The notes: generated by a model not told the origin, from the sequence alone. DNA of 64,000 bases from Dugong dugon (GCA_030035585.1 CM057465.1:1091501-1155500), one strand, 5' to 3'; shown: positions 1 through 10,300, counted from the first letter of the stretch. A program made the numbers and translations.

Positions 1-1044
1 AAAGAATGAAACACTTTGTGGTCCTGCATCATCTTCATGGTCATTGGGAAGTTTGAGTACCTTGTAGAGGCTATTGTGTCAATCCATCTCTCGGAGGGTT
101 TCCCTTGTTTTCCCTGACCCTCCACTTTACCAACCACGAAGTCCTTTTCTGAAGATTGATCTTTCCTGCTGATGTGTCCAGAGAGTTGAAGTCTCACCAT
201 CTCTGCTTCTAAGGAGCAGTATGGTTATATTTCTTCTAAGACTGGTTTGTTTATCATGAATTGAATTTTGTACCCCCAAAATATCTGTCAGCTTGGCTAG
301 GCCATGATTCCCAGTATTGTGTGATTGTACACCACTTTGTCATCTGATGTGATTTTCCTTTGTGTTGTAAATCCTACCTCTATGGTGTTAATGATGCAGG
401 ACTCAGTCTATAAGATTAGGTTGAGTCTTAAGTCAACCTCTTTAGAGACATAAAAGAGAGAAGCAGAGAGGCAGGGGGACCTCCTACCACCAAGAATGCA
501 AAACCAGGAGGGGAGCATGTCCTTTGCACCCGAGGTCCCTATACTGAGAAGCTCCTTGACCAGGGGAAGACTGATGACAAGGACCTTCCTCCAGAGCCAA
601 CAGAGAAAGCCTTCTCCTGGAGTTGGCCCACTGAATTCGGACTTCTAGCCTCCTAGACTGTGAGAGCATAAACTTCTCTTTGTTGAAGCCATCCACTTGT
701 GGTATCTCTGTTATAGCAACACTAGATGATTAAGACATCATTCTTCTGGAAGTCCATAGTATATTCAATATTCTTCAACAACACCACAGTTCAAATCCAT
801 CAATTCTTCAGTCTTCCTTTTTCATTGTCCAGCTTTCTCATGCATACTGGGCGACTGAATATACCATGGCCTGGGTTAGGTGCACCTTAGTCCTCAAAGT
901 GACATCTTCGTTTTTTAATACTTTAAAGAGGTCTTTTGCAGCAGATTTGCCCAATGCAATATGTCATTTGATTTCTTGACTGCAGCTTCCGTGGGGGTTG
1001 ATTGTTGATCCACGCAGAATGAAATTATTGACAACTTCAGTTTT
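1..1044 (-). mobile_element. RTE-clade LINE (RTE1-like) copy, 3' part, split by an LTR
   Basis: Read on the minus strand, this is the C-terminal end of the RTE reverse transcriptase ORF and the 3' region. Phrases such as GAGGTCTTTTGCAGCAGATT and TTTACCAACCACGAAGTCC (plus-strand reading) recur in every RTE copy of the window (compare 38351 and 57250). The copy continues beyond the left edge of the window. It is interrupted at 254-736 by a MaLR-type LTR. It is well diverged and its reading frame is broken. RTE elements encode one protein with an APE-type endonuclease and a reverse transcriptase, and they copy by target-primed reverse transcription. Confidence 0.85.
254..736 (+). mobile_element. 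MaLR/MLT1-type solitary LTR inserted in the RTE copy
   Basis: The LTR runs from TGAATTTTGTACCCCCAAAA to GCAACACTAGATGATTAAGA, with the GACTTCTAGCCTCCTAGACT block and a near-AATAAA signal typical of this LTR group in the window. It is a fossil solitary LTR without internal sequence. The five bases ATCAT at 253-257 and 737-741 could be the target duplication, and 5 bp is the length usual for ERVL/MaLR integration. It is younger than the RTE copy it splits. Confidence 0.8.
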
Positions 1045-1345
1045 TTCTTCCTCTTCTACTTTTTCAAAATTCCCTTGACTATTCATGACCCTTTGTATGA
1101 ACTGTTGGCTTTTAGGATCTCCCTGTTGAACCTGGGTTGGAGTTTTGGTTGAAGTTGTATTGGGAGAACCAGCACTTTCACCGCGAGTCATCCCATTCAT
1201 AAACATCACGTCTTCTCCATTTGTTCTTCTCTGGTTTGCTCTTTGATAAGGCCTGAGAATTTTCTCTGTTGAGATCTTGCACTTCTTTTCTTAGATTCAT
1301 TGTTAAGTACCTCACTGGTTTTGTTGCTGTTTAAATGGTTCCTGT
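1045..1345 (-). mobile_element. Ancient L1 ORF2 fragment
   Basis: The T-rich plus strand resembles the reverse complement of old L1 ORF2, for example CTTGCACTTCTTTTCTTAG followed by TTCATTGTTAAGTACCTC near 1274-1314, and TTTTAGGATCTCCCTGTTGA near 1110. It is short, strongly diverged and without a usable frame. Family assignment is from memory of L1 consensus wording; it could also be HAL1. Confidence 0.5.
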
Positions 1346-2200
1346 AAGAAACAGTACCCTGTGTACTTGTTGCTGGCGTGTAGGAAGGCTATTGATTTTT
1401 TCTTCCTGACCGTGCATTCAGCAACCTCGCCAGTTCTTTTGTTAGTTTGAATAGCCTGTGCAGCCAATTCAATTTTCTGCGGAAAAAAGAGTATTCCAAG
1501 TGCACTTCTGACCCAGACCTGCCCCTGGACTCAAGACCCTGTGTCCACATGCCCACCCCACGTCTGTCTTCCTTGAACTGAACTTGAACTTGATGTGCCC
1601 AGACAGAGCCTATGACTTTTCCAGAAAGCCCCGCCCCTCCTGCCCTTCTGCCTCTCAGAGGACAGAACCCCACCCTACTTCTTCCTCTCTCGTGTCTCAC
1701 ATTCAATCCATCTGACCCACGCTGGCTCTGCCTCCACAGCACACGCAAATTCTCCGGGGACTTGCACCCTCACCAGGAGGGTAGTCAACACACTCACCAA
1801 CTGGCCAGGCCACGGGCACCACTTTGACCTGGCCTTCCAGTTGGATGGGGGCCCGGAGACCCTGTGGGCTAAGTTTCAGGGATGCGGGGGTCCTGGTGGG
1901 GGACCTAGGGGGCAGCAGAGCCAGCAGATGCTCTGGGGCTGGGGGCATTAGCCGTTTGCCCTTGGCAGGGGCACCTCCATCTTCAGCCACTGGTGCGTGT
2001 GTGTTTGTGTGAGGCTGATCCCCTGAGCTGACGGATGCCTCCTGCCTCCAGTGCCTCCTCCCTGTGGGCCTGCAAGAGCCCCTTGGAGCCTCAGCACTGT
2101 GTCCACCACCGCCTGTTGAGATGGAATGTGACTGTGCCCTGGCTGGAGCCTGTCTTGTCCAGAGGGGGTTCTACAAAGTTCTCACACTCAGCTCCTTGGC
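1346..2200. other. GC-rich unique sequence, no gene seen
   Basis: Short reading frames on both strands (up to about 120 codons) have no recognisable domain, and no exon-like splice context stands out. I do not recognise a repeat here. Confidence 0.5.
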
Positions 2201-2330
2201 CTCGCCTGGGTGCAGGTACCTGACCTCACCTGGGTTCAGGTGCCTGTTCTCACCTGGGTTCTGGTACCTGGCCTCACCTGGGTTCAGGTACCCGTTCTTA
2301 CCCGGGTTCAGGTGCCTGGCCTACTCTGAG
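2201..2330 (+). repeat. 24-bp minisatellite, about 5 copies
   Basis: Five head-to-tail units of 24 bp begin at 2201, 2225, 2249, 2273 and 2297. The core is CTCACCTGGGTTCAGGTACC. Each unit carries a CACCTG-like and a CAGGTA/CAGGTG-like E-box. Because 24 is a multiple of three, a reading frame stays open across it (2064-2657) and would repeat an octapeptide like SPGFRYLA. I read that as a by-product of the repeat, not a protein. Confidence 0.9.
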
Positions 2331-2938
2331 TTTCTGGCCTGGGGCGGGGCAGAAGTTTGCATTTTGACAAGCTCCTGGGGTGCTCCTGCTGCTTGGGCTT
2401 CCGCTCTGAGAGGTTCTGCCCTGAACCTCAGGCCTAATGTCATCCCCTTCCCTGCCCAACTCCCCACCACCCGCCTCTATGCACTGCTCCCACCTGTCCA
2501 AGGGCAGGGCAGACACGGGGAGGGGACCCCAGGAACAGGTGTGGAGCCTCCCCTGCAGCACAGTGAGGATGGTGGCTGGGCGTGCTGCTGCATGTTGGGC
2601 ATGAAGAGGGTGGGGCAGGCCAGCACTCTGGGGCCTGGAGGCTTAAACTTGAAGTGAGAGCTGTCTGCACTTTCTCTAGCCAGGCTGTTCCCACAGGAGC
2701 AGACAGAGAGGGGGCGGGAGGTGGGTTAATTGGGCCAGGGCTCCAATGACCTCAGCCAGGAGGTCCAAGGGGAGGGGCTCCAGGGGTTGGTCACCATGAG
2801 GGGCTGTGGACGCCAGGGGCTGTGGGGGCAGGGAGCGGTGAGAGGGGGTGCAGGTGGAGGTCCTGGTGGGACCAGAAGATGGTGGATTGTCCAGGGCTGT
2901 GTGTGTCTTTCAGTGAGCCCCAATGAGGGGAAGTCCAG

Positions 2939-3090
2939 CAGCGGGTGCTCGGGGCTGACACTAGGTGGGGGGCCATCCGGCAGTGGGTGTTTGGGGCTGA
3001 CACTAGGTGGGGGCCATCCGGCAGCAGGTGCTTGGGGCTGACACTAGGTGGGGGCCATCCGGCAGCGGGTGCTTGGGGCTGGCATTATGG
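2939..3090 (+). repeat. 41/42-bp minisatellite, about 3.5 copies
   Basis: The phrase GGGGCTGACACTAGGTGG recurs at 2951, 2993 and 3034, with a decayed copy at 3075. The period is therefore 42, 41 and 41 bp. The other half of the unit is CCATCCGGCAGCGGGTGCTT. Confidence 0.9.
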
Positions 3091-4130
3091 AGGTGGCAGG
3101 CCGAGGTCTTGGCAGTGAAGTTGGAAGAGTCATCTTTATGGCGCACCCGGCTAGGCTCTGTCCCGGCCTGGCCTCACTGTCCCCCCTACCTTGGAGAACT
3201 TGCCATGCAGGCCGACGTGGGGACCAGGCCCTGGGGCCACCAGGACCCAGGTGGGCAGAGATGAGCCAGCAGCAGGGCCTTCATGCAGAAGGGAGGTTGG
3301 GCTTCCTCCTTGGAGGGTGCAGTTCCCCCAAGAGTTGGGCTGTGTCCAGAGTCGAGGCACTGGGGAGGTGGGGCCTTTGGGGGCCCAGGGACGGGCCGAA
3401 GCGTGCAGGAGAAGGTGAGCAGGATGCAGTGGAGTCAGCCTGGGTGCTGTACTTGTTTCCTGAACCTTCTGGAACCCTGGGGCCCTGATCCTGGCTGGGG
3501 GTGCAGTGGGCAGTGGGGGTGGGAGAAGCCCCACAACAGCAGGCCTGAAGCAGAACCCGCTCTCTGAAATCAAACGATCTCACGTTGACCGGCAAAAACG
3601 CAATTACGGAGCACAGTAACTACAGGTCACGGACACGGTCGGCTACACAGGACACAGGCTCGGCTCCAGGCCAGGCCTGGCTGGATGGCGTGGGCGGCCA
3701 GCTGCCATGGCTCTCAGGGAGCACAGCCTGGAGAAAGGTGGCCAAGGACAAAGGTGGAGGGCTGCATGCAGGCCAGGTCACAGCCACTCCATGACCAGCA
3801 GGCGGCCTGGCTGCAGGCTGAGCCCTGGGCTTCCAGCTGCCAGGCTCGGGCCCTTCCACACCACCTGGCCAAGCTGACCACCCAAAGTGAGCTGAAGTGG
3901 ATGCTTAGCCGGGATCGTTTCTAAAATGATTGCTTTCCACGAAGAGTATGAGTCTTCAGATCTCAGCGGTGTGAGGATTTGATTCAGAATTCCGTCCGGG
4001 GTGACTTGATAGTGGAGGCGCAGAGCACCCACGGGAAGGTGGTGGTGTGTTTGGGGTGGGACGAGCCTGGGGGAGGCTTGGGGAAGCCCACAGCCCGGGG
4101 CGCTGCAATGGAGCAAGACAATGCCGCCTG
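3091..4130. other. GC-rich unique sequence, no gene seen
   Basis: Overlapping short frames on both strands reflect the GC richness. No domain, signal peptide or credible splice pair is recognised. Confidence 0.45.
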
Positions 4131-4640
4131 TCATGGTTTGGATTATATCCCCCAAAAGGTGTGTGTATCAATTTGGCTGGGCCATGATTCCCAGAATTAT
4201 GTGGTTGGCCTCCATTTTGTGATTGTAATTTTATGTTAAAGAGGATTAGGGTGGCATTGTAACATCACCTTCACCCAGGTCACGTCCCTGATCCAATGTA
4301 AAGGGAGTTTCCCTGGGGTGTGGCCTGCACCACCTTTTACCTTATGAGAGATAAAAGGAAAGGGAAGCCAGCAGAGAATCGGGGACCTCATACCACCAAG
4401 AAAGCAGTGCCGGGAGCAGAGCGTGTCCTTTGGACTCAGGGTCCCTGGGCGTGAAGCTCTTAGTGGGGGGGGGGGAGGGGGGATTGATGAGAAGGCCGAC
4501 AGAGAGAGAAAGCCTTTCCCTGGAGCTGACGCCCTGAATTTGGATGGTTAGCCTACTTGACTCTGAAGAAATAAACTCGTCTTTGTCAAAGCCAACCACT
4601 TGTGGGATTTCTGTTGTAGCAGCGCTAGATGACTAAGATA
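4131..4640 (+). mobile_element. MaLR/MLT1-type LTR, about 510 bp
   Basis: It begins near CATGGTTTGGATTATATCCC, contains GGGCCATGATTCCCAGAATT and GAGATAAAAGGAAAGGGAAG, and ends with TTGTAGCAGCGCTAGATGAC. An AAATAAACT polyadenylation-type signal lies near 4569. It carries a G-run near 4457. It is a solitary fossil LTR of the same subfamily as those at 10531 and 24837. Confidence 0.8.
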
Positions 4641-5037
4641 CCGCCATAGGATCAGGGTCCAGTATGTCCACACACTTCCAAGGAATGGACAGAAAGACAC
4701 ACATAGGGGAAGACAGATGCCACCTGAGGATTGTCTACAACCCCCCCCCCCAAAAAAAACCTGAACCAAACCCACCGCCATAGAGTTGATTCCGACTCAT
4801 AGCGACCCTATAGGACAAGACCGGAACTGCCCCATAGAGTAGAACTGTCCCATAGGATTGTCTATGAGCCAAGGACTCAAGGAACCAAGGAATGCCTGGG
4901 GCTGCTGGCAAGGAAGGAACAGACTTTGCCAATATGCTCATTCGGACTTCTAGCCTCCAGAACCGTGAGGAAATAAACGTCTGTTCTTTAAAGCACCCCC
5001 CTTGTGGCATCTGCTACAGGAGCACTAGGAGACTAAG
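4641..5037 (+). mobile_element. MLT1-type LTR, 3' part, carrying an AfroSINE
   Basis: The GACAGAAAGACACACATAGG block and the ending TCTAGCCTCCAGAACCGTGA followed by GGAAATAAACG are typical of MLT1 LTRs. The element looks like an older MLT1 than its left neighbour. It is a broken solitary LTR, interrupted at about 4741-4854 by a SINE. Confidence 0.7.
4741..4854 (-). mobile_element. AfroSINE, partial (tail half)
   Basis: The poly-A-like start and GTTGATTCCGACTCATAGCG followed by ACCCTATAGGACA are the reverse complement of the AfroSINE tail. The flanks AGGATTGTCTACAA (about 4728) and AGGATTGTCTATGA (about 4855) look like a target-site duplication. The tRNA-like head is absent, so the copy is 5'-truncated. 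Confidence 0.85.
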
Positions 5038-5182
5038 ACGGCCATCTTCTAGGCACCGACCATATTACATGCTCACTGACAGCCTCTGTCTACTCCTTCC
5101 GGAACATACCCCTCACAGGTCTGCTTTGTCTGTGGCCTTGTGGTTCTCAACCAGGACTAGTTCAACCACTGACTTACCAACA

Positions 5183-5214
5183 GAATGAATGAATGGATGA
5201 ATGAATGAGTGAAT
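5183..5214 (+). repeat. (GAAT)n simple repeat
   Basis: Degenerate GAAT/GGAT tetranucleotide run of about 32 bp. Confidence 0.9.
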
Positions 5215-5378
5215 TCGGGGATGCAAGGGGAAGGCGTGGGCTCCACCTGGGGCCTTTGGTTGGGCTCGGTTGGGTGTGCTTTGGGGGGAGAGGTGTGCAA
5301 ACCCTCACACGCAGACCAGTGAACACAACTCAGTAAATTCCCCCAAAACGAGTTTTTTCCACTTGTGGGAGCCCCAGC

Positions 5379-5547
5379 TTGGCTGCTAACCAAAAGGTTG
5401 ATAGTTTAACTCAGAGGTACCTTGGAAGAAAGGCCTGGTGATCTACTTTCAGAAAATCAGACACTGAAAACCCTATGGAGCACAGTTCCACACTGACACA
5501 CATGGGGTCGCCATGAGTTGGGGCCACTCGATGGTAATGGAGTTTTT
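5379..5547 (+). mobile_element. AfroSINE, long form
   Basis: The tRNA-like part GGCTGCTAACCAAAAGGTTG is followed by the body block GGCCTGGTGATCTACTTTC (5432-5450) and the tail GGGTCGCCATGAGTTGG. The body block also occurs in the RTE 5' untranslated region and in the tRNA-Gly SINEs of this window. The copy lacks the first part of the head. Confidence 0.85.
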
Positions 5548-6579
5548 AACTTGTGAGTGTTCCCTTTCCCTTCCCCCTCCAGGTGCTGAGCTCCCCCTGC
5601 TCCAAGGCCGCTGCACTTGGCTGGGGAAGGGGCTGGAGGGTGGCACAGTTCCTGCGCAGAGGGCCTCGGGACAGCGGCACAGTTCAGCTTCCCTGGGGGA
5701 AGACCGAGCTGGGCCTGGAGGAATTCTGCATGGAGAACTTCTCAGAACCCCAAGGCTTCCCGTTTCCTTGCAGCGGCTGGACACTGCTGCAGGCCCACAT
5801 GCACCTGGGCTCTGACGCCCCAAACCTGCACGCCCTGCGGTCTCAGCTGGGCTCCTCCCCCGTCACCACATGGGGAGGGGCCCTTTCAGCAGGAGCAGCC
5901 CCTACCTGCTCACCCCACCCCTAACCCGCGTGCGCACCCTCCCTGCCCATCACGTCGTTCTTAATGCGTGGGCCCGGATGAGGCGCTCATTCTGGTCCCA
6001 CCTCCTGGCTGCTTCCTCCTGCAGGCAGCTAAGAGGCTCGCAGACACCCAGCCAGGTAACAACCCAGCAAATCGACAGAGGGAGGACGACAGTGCCTTGA
6101 GCAAACACGTGCTTAAAAAGCAACCATTCTTAGGATTTAAAAATGTCATATTGCCCAAGGAGAAGTAGTTCCAGGGGATACTTGCACCCCTGTCCCCGAG
6201 ATGCGTAATTCCAAGAAACTGGATTTGAGTCTCATCTTCTATGCCTGATCAGGGAAAGACTCGATGGGACACTACCCGAAGTGTGACAGCTGTGCAGGGG
6301 ACGGAGGCAGCTTCCGCGAGGCAACATCCCTCACCGGATTGGATTCTGGGCCGGAAACACAGTTTCACAGACGAGTGGCAGCGAGACGTGGGGCGGAGCC
6401 AGATGGAGTGGATGCTGAGCCCAGACGCATTTTCAGGATCCAGGAGTCTGCGCGTCTGCAGGGCAAAGAGGAAGTCAGGGAGGACGAGGCTTCCCCTTCA
6501 CCTGGACTCAGGCCGATCAGTCCTCGCGCGCCTCAGGGGGCAGTGAAGCCCATAGAGCCTTTCTGCATCCAGGGGTGTC
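5548..6579. other. Unique sequence, no gene seen
   Basis: GC-rich to 6000, then mixed. A pyrimidine tract ending in CAG near 5582 looks like a splice acceptor followed by an open frame (5553-5924). The translation is not recognised and no donor is convincing, so I do not call an exon. Confidence 0.4.
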
Positions 6580-6903
6580 GGCCACGTTTTCCTTCTGAGG
6601 CTCAGGCTGGTCTGTTCTTGCCACTCTCCCAGCCTCTGGTGACGGCCGGCGTTCCTCCGCGTGTGGACGCCATCACTCCAGTCTCTGCCTGCACCCTCAC
6701 GTGGCGTCTTCCCTCTGTCTCTCTGTCTCATGGCCTCTTTTTAAGGACACGACTTGGAGGGATGAGGATCCAACTGCCCCAGGATGACTCATGTTAACTG
6801 ATAACATCTCAAAGACCCTATTTCCAAACGAGGTCCCGTTCACAGGCACCAGGGTTAAGACTTGAACACATCTTTTCGGGGGACACGATTCAGTCTAGGA
6901 TAA
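6580..6903 (-). mobile_element. MLT1-type LTR, reverse orientation
   Basis: The block CATCACTCCAGTCTCTGCCT, then AAGACCCTATTTCCAAACGA and the end GGGGGACACGATTCAGTCTA are the reverse complement of an MLT1 LTR. Old solitary fossil LTR; the left boundary is uncertain by some tens of bases. Confidence 0.75.
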
Positions 6904-8691
6904 GCCTAGAAGCATCTGGCATCGGGAGGACGGGTCCTTGGTGCAGGCCAGGGGCTGTCCCTCCTTGCATGCTCACTGCCGGCACCAGGGCCTGCTCCCA
7001 CAGGTGACCTGTGTGTCCCTGAAGCTGCAGGGGCTGTCCTGGGCACCTGTGGCCACTTTGGAATGGGGAGCTCTGGTTTTGGATCAGACAGACTCTCGTG
7101 GTCCTGCATGGCACGCAGGATCTCGTCTTCATGTCAGGATACGCCTTCCTGTGGACTCTGGGGCTGTGCTGTGTCCCTGCAGTACTGGCTGACTGGCTCA
7201 TCCCTGCCGGAACTCACCAGCAGTGGGACATTTGAGGTCTCGTTGCCACCCTGCTCCCCGACTGAGGAATGGATGGTGGTGGGGCTCGATTGTGCACCCA
7301 GCAGATACTCAGGTGCCTTCCATGGGCTGGTGTAGTGCCCTGCAAAGCCGGCATGGTCCAGTAGAGGATGACATTAACCAATGAACAAAGAAGCATCTTC
7401 TTGCCACTGAGATGGGGGGCAAGTCCCAGACCCCTGACACCGCAGGGGCGGTGAGGCTGGCTCAGCGTTCAGCCTGCTCACGGGGTCCACACTCACCCCA
7501 GAGGTGGGGAGAAGGGCCAGGGCATTCTCGCCTTGGATGCCACCCTGCAGTTTGTGCCCATCCTGCTGTCCGAGTCCTGGTCCTGCCTTGCTCACCACTG
7601 TCCTGCAGGAGCCAGTGGGACCCTCAGGCTCGCGTGGGGACCCCCAGGCTAGGGTGGAGACTCCCGATGCCTAGGCTCAGGTGGATCTCAGCCCCACCTG
7701 CCCACAGGGCTCCACATAGCACCACGGTGCCACTGACCTCGGCTGGCCATGGGCTGCTCCCTCCTGGGCTGCTTGGGGCACATGGAGCCATGGTTCCCCC
7801 AGACATGGGTTGTGGGGCCCCAGCCCCCTCCCCCATCTGAGGGTCAAATGACAAGGTCAGTCAGCGAGCAAGTGGGGCAGACGCCCACGGCCCCAGAGGA
7901 GGCTGCTGGCTCTGGCCAGCAGGACCAGGCCTAGTGAGGGTGGGGCTGTACCTGGGGGGGCTGGAGGCTGCTCCGAGAGGGGTCTGTCCGTCTTGGGGGT
8001 GCTCTGGACAAATCCCGTCTATGCTATCGATGTTAGGAGGTGTGCGCACGGATTCAACAACCTCTGGTCCTGCGTGAGGGAAGTGTGGGCATAGTGAGGG
8101 TCCTCCTCAGAGCCACGGGTTCTGGGTGTGACCCGAGGAGCTGGCTGTCCCCCTACCCATGTGCCTGGCTACAGCTGGTCTCGACAGTCTTGATTATAGA
8201 GTGTCCGCTACAGTGACGAGGCTTTCTGTGTGGGGGCCGGCGCGTTGCACACCCTGCAGAGCCAAGCTCCTGCCCCCGTGCCTGCACCCCTCCCCCAGCC
8301 CGTGCCAGACACCCCCTTCAAAGTGGGCCCAGCTCCCAGAGGCGTCGGCCGTTCCCAGTGTCTGGCACATGGGGTCTTTCACGTGTTTGGGGAGGGCTCG
8401 CCTGGGCACGACCTGAGAGGCAGGCTGGGAGGGAAGATGGACTGGGACCTGCCCTGTGTTCTGAACCCACGGCCCCTGGGACACTCGCCTTGGCCTGCGA
8501 TGACCAGCAGGGATGGACTGGTGGGCTGGGACCTGCCCTTTGCCCTAAGCCTGTGTCCCCTCTGCTCTCCTGCCTCCCCTCTGCAGGGCAAGGAGCACGG
8601 TGGGCGCCACCTGCTGGTGGCTTCTCTCCTCACACCTGAGCTCTTGAGAAAAGGTTCCTGGGGGGACTGCCCCTTAGGGGTCGTTCCAGAC
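6904..8691. other. GC-rich unique sequence, no gene seen
   Basis: About 1.8 kb without a recognised repeat. Frames of 75-197 codons exist on both strands, and overlapping opposite-strand frames of similar length are what high GC produces by chance. No domain is recognised. Confidence 0.4.
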
Positions 8692-9246
8692 CACTTGCAG
8701 TGGGTGGAACTGTGTCCCCAGAGCTACGCCCATGTTCTAACCCCAATTCCTGTGAAGGTGACCCTGTTTGGAAATAGGGTTTTTGAAGATTTCATCAGTG
8801 AACACGAGGTCGTACTGGAGTAGGGTAGGTGCGAATCCTGTGAGTAAACCAAAAACCGGTTGCTGTCCAGTTGACTCCAACTCATAGAGACCTTTTCTGG
8901 CAGAATGGAACTGTCGCGTAGGGTTTCCAAGGAGCGGCTGGTGGATTTGAACTGCTGACCTTTAGGTTACAGCCGAGCTCTTAACCACTGCCCCACCAGG
9001 GATCCAGTCCCATGAGTGGTGTCCCATAAAAGAGGGGAAGCGACAGAGAGGCGGACAGCGGAAGGAGGGCATGTGATGAGCCACCAGAGGCCGGAGAGAC
9101 GAGGAAGGATCTTCCCCCGGAGACTGCGGAGGGAGCACCGCCCTGTGGACACCCTGATTCAGCCTTTAGAGCCTGAGAACCCATTTCTGTTCTTATGAGC
9201 CACCACTTTGTGGCACCTTGTTACAGCAGCCCTGTGGTGCTAGGAC
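8692..9246 (+). mobile_element. MLT1-type LTR split by an AfroSINE
   Basis: The left half (GTGACCCTGTTTGGAAATAG, then CGAGGTCGTACTGGAGTAGG) and the right half (GTGGTGTCCCATAAAAGAGG to ACCTTGTTACAGCAGCCCTG) are contiguous parts of an MLT1 LTR. The AfroSINE lies between them. The LTR is a solitary fossil and clearly older than the SINE. Confidence 0.85.
8846..9005 (-). mobile_element. AfroSINE, near full length
   Basis: Read on the minus strand, it has the head CCCTGGTGGGGCAGTGGTTA and the tail TCTCTATGAGTTGGAGTC. The flanks TCCTGTGAGT (8836-8845) and TCCCATGAGT (about 9008) resemble a diverged target duplication. Confidence 0.9.
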
Positions 9247-9974
9247 ACGTCCGAGGGAATGGCCTCCTTACCACCCCACCCCCCCAGCTCATCTGGGGTC
9301 TTTGTTGGGCTTCTGGTCACTCCTGGGCTGTTACAGGCCTCCTGTCCCAGACGCTGCACGGGCAAGGTGGCTGAGATCCACTAGAGCCCAGGTTCCCGGA
9401 TGCCCATGGGACTCTGGGGGACCCCAGCGAGTCCAACCCGGTGGTGAGCCTGGAAAGAAGTGCTCGGATGCCGTGGGGTGCAGGGGGGCTTCTGGCTACT
9501 CCTGGGGAACCGCTGAGGATAATGTCCAGGGGGAGTTGCCACGGTCAAGGGTGGGGGTTCTGCTGCCGTTGAGAAAGAGGAAGGGGCTGAGGTGGGGGGG
9601 ACCAGCACAGGCAAAGTCAGGGCCAGCACTGGGTGCTGTGTCTCCTGGGGTCCTGACCCCCTCCCCAAGGCCGTGGGCCTCGCCCTTCCCCATGGGCCTC
9701 GCCCCTCCCCCAGCACTGAGTACTCCTGCCCTCGCCCCTTCTCTGACCCCCGTCCACTGCAGAGAGAGCTGGGTGCCTCCCTCACTACTGCAAGAGGCTT
9801 AACCTGACTGCATAAGCTCTTCTCTTTGTCTTAAATCTTATCAGAGGACTTGATTGCTTATTCTGAAATCTACAGGAAGAGCTGATTTGAGTCATTACGA
9901 CCGGACCCTTCTGATCAAACGCGCCGGCTGCGGCCCACCCACCCTCCGGTGAGACCAGCCTGCAAAACCAGGGT
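9247..9974. other. GC-rich unique sequence, no gene seen
   Basis: No repeat or coding evidence recognised. A short imperfect CCCATGGGCCTCGCCC duplication lies near 9670-9710. Confidence 0.4.
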
Positions 9975-9984
9975 TGCGGGGGAG

Positions 9985-10300
9985 GAGTCTCCGTCCATCA
10001 CCCAGATCCAAGGTGCTTGATCCATCTTTAAAGTCAGAGGTTTGCATTAATGGATGGAATTACTGGGTGACGGAAACGCCAAAGCTTCTGAGTGCAGAGA
10101 ATGGAAACCAAAGGGGCATTTTACGGCTGTGTGCCCCCGAGGAGGTGCGTTGGGAGAGCTGAAGAATGAAGAGGAAGCGGACGGGCTTCGTTTAGCTCCA
10201 TTAAATTACCTGGACATTTGGAAATGGAATGCATTATTGCAGAATAACATATTCTTATTTTAATTAACTTTTGATTTTCTCTGAACTTTCAATTATCCCT
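9985..10300. promoter_or_regulatory. AT-rich unique island, possible regulatory element
   Basis: The block has homeodomain-type cores (CATTAATGG near 10046, CCATTAAATTACC near 10198, TTTTAATTAACTTTTG near 10257). It contains no recognised repeat and stands out against GC-rich flanks. Deeply conserved mammalian enhancers often look like this, but conservation cannot be judged from one sequence. Confidence 0.2.

Noticed and set aside
2064-2657. 197-codon frame with an octapeptide repeat
   Set aside because: The repeat is the 24-bp minisatellite read in frame. The flanking translation is unrecognised and antisense frames overlap.
2201-3090. Direct repeats considered as a CRISPR-like array
   Set aside because: Units are contiguous with no unique spacers, and the genome is mammalian. 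They are minisatellites.
5553-5924. Possible exon after a pyrimidine tract and CAG near 5582
   Set aside because: Acceptor-like contexts are common in GC-rich DNA. No matching donor or recognisable protein; three plus-strand frames are open in the same region.
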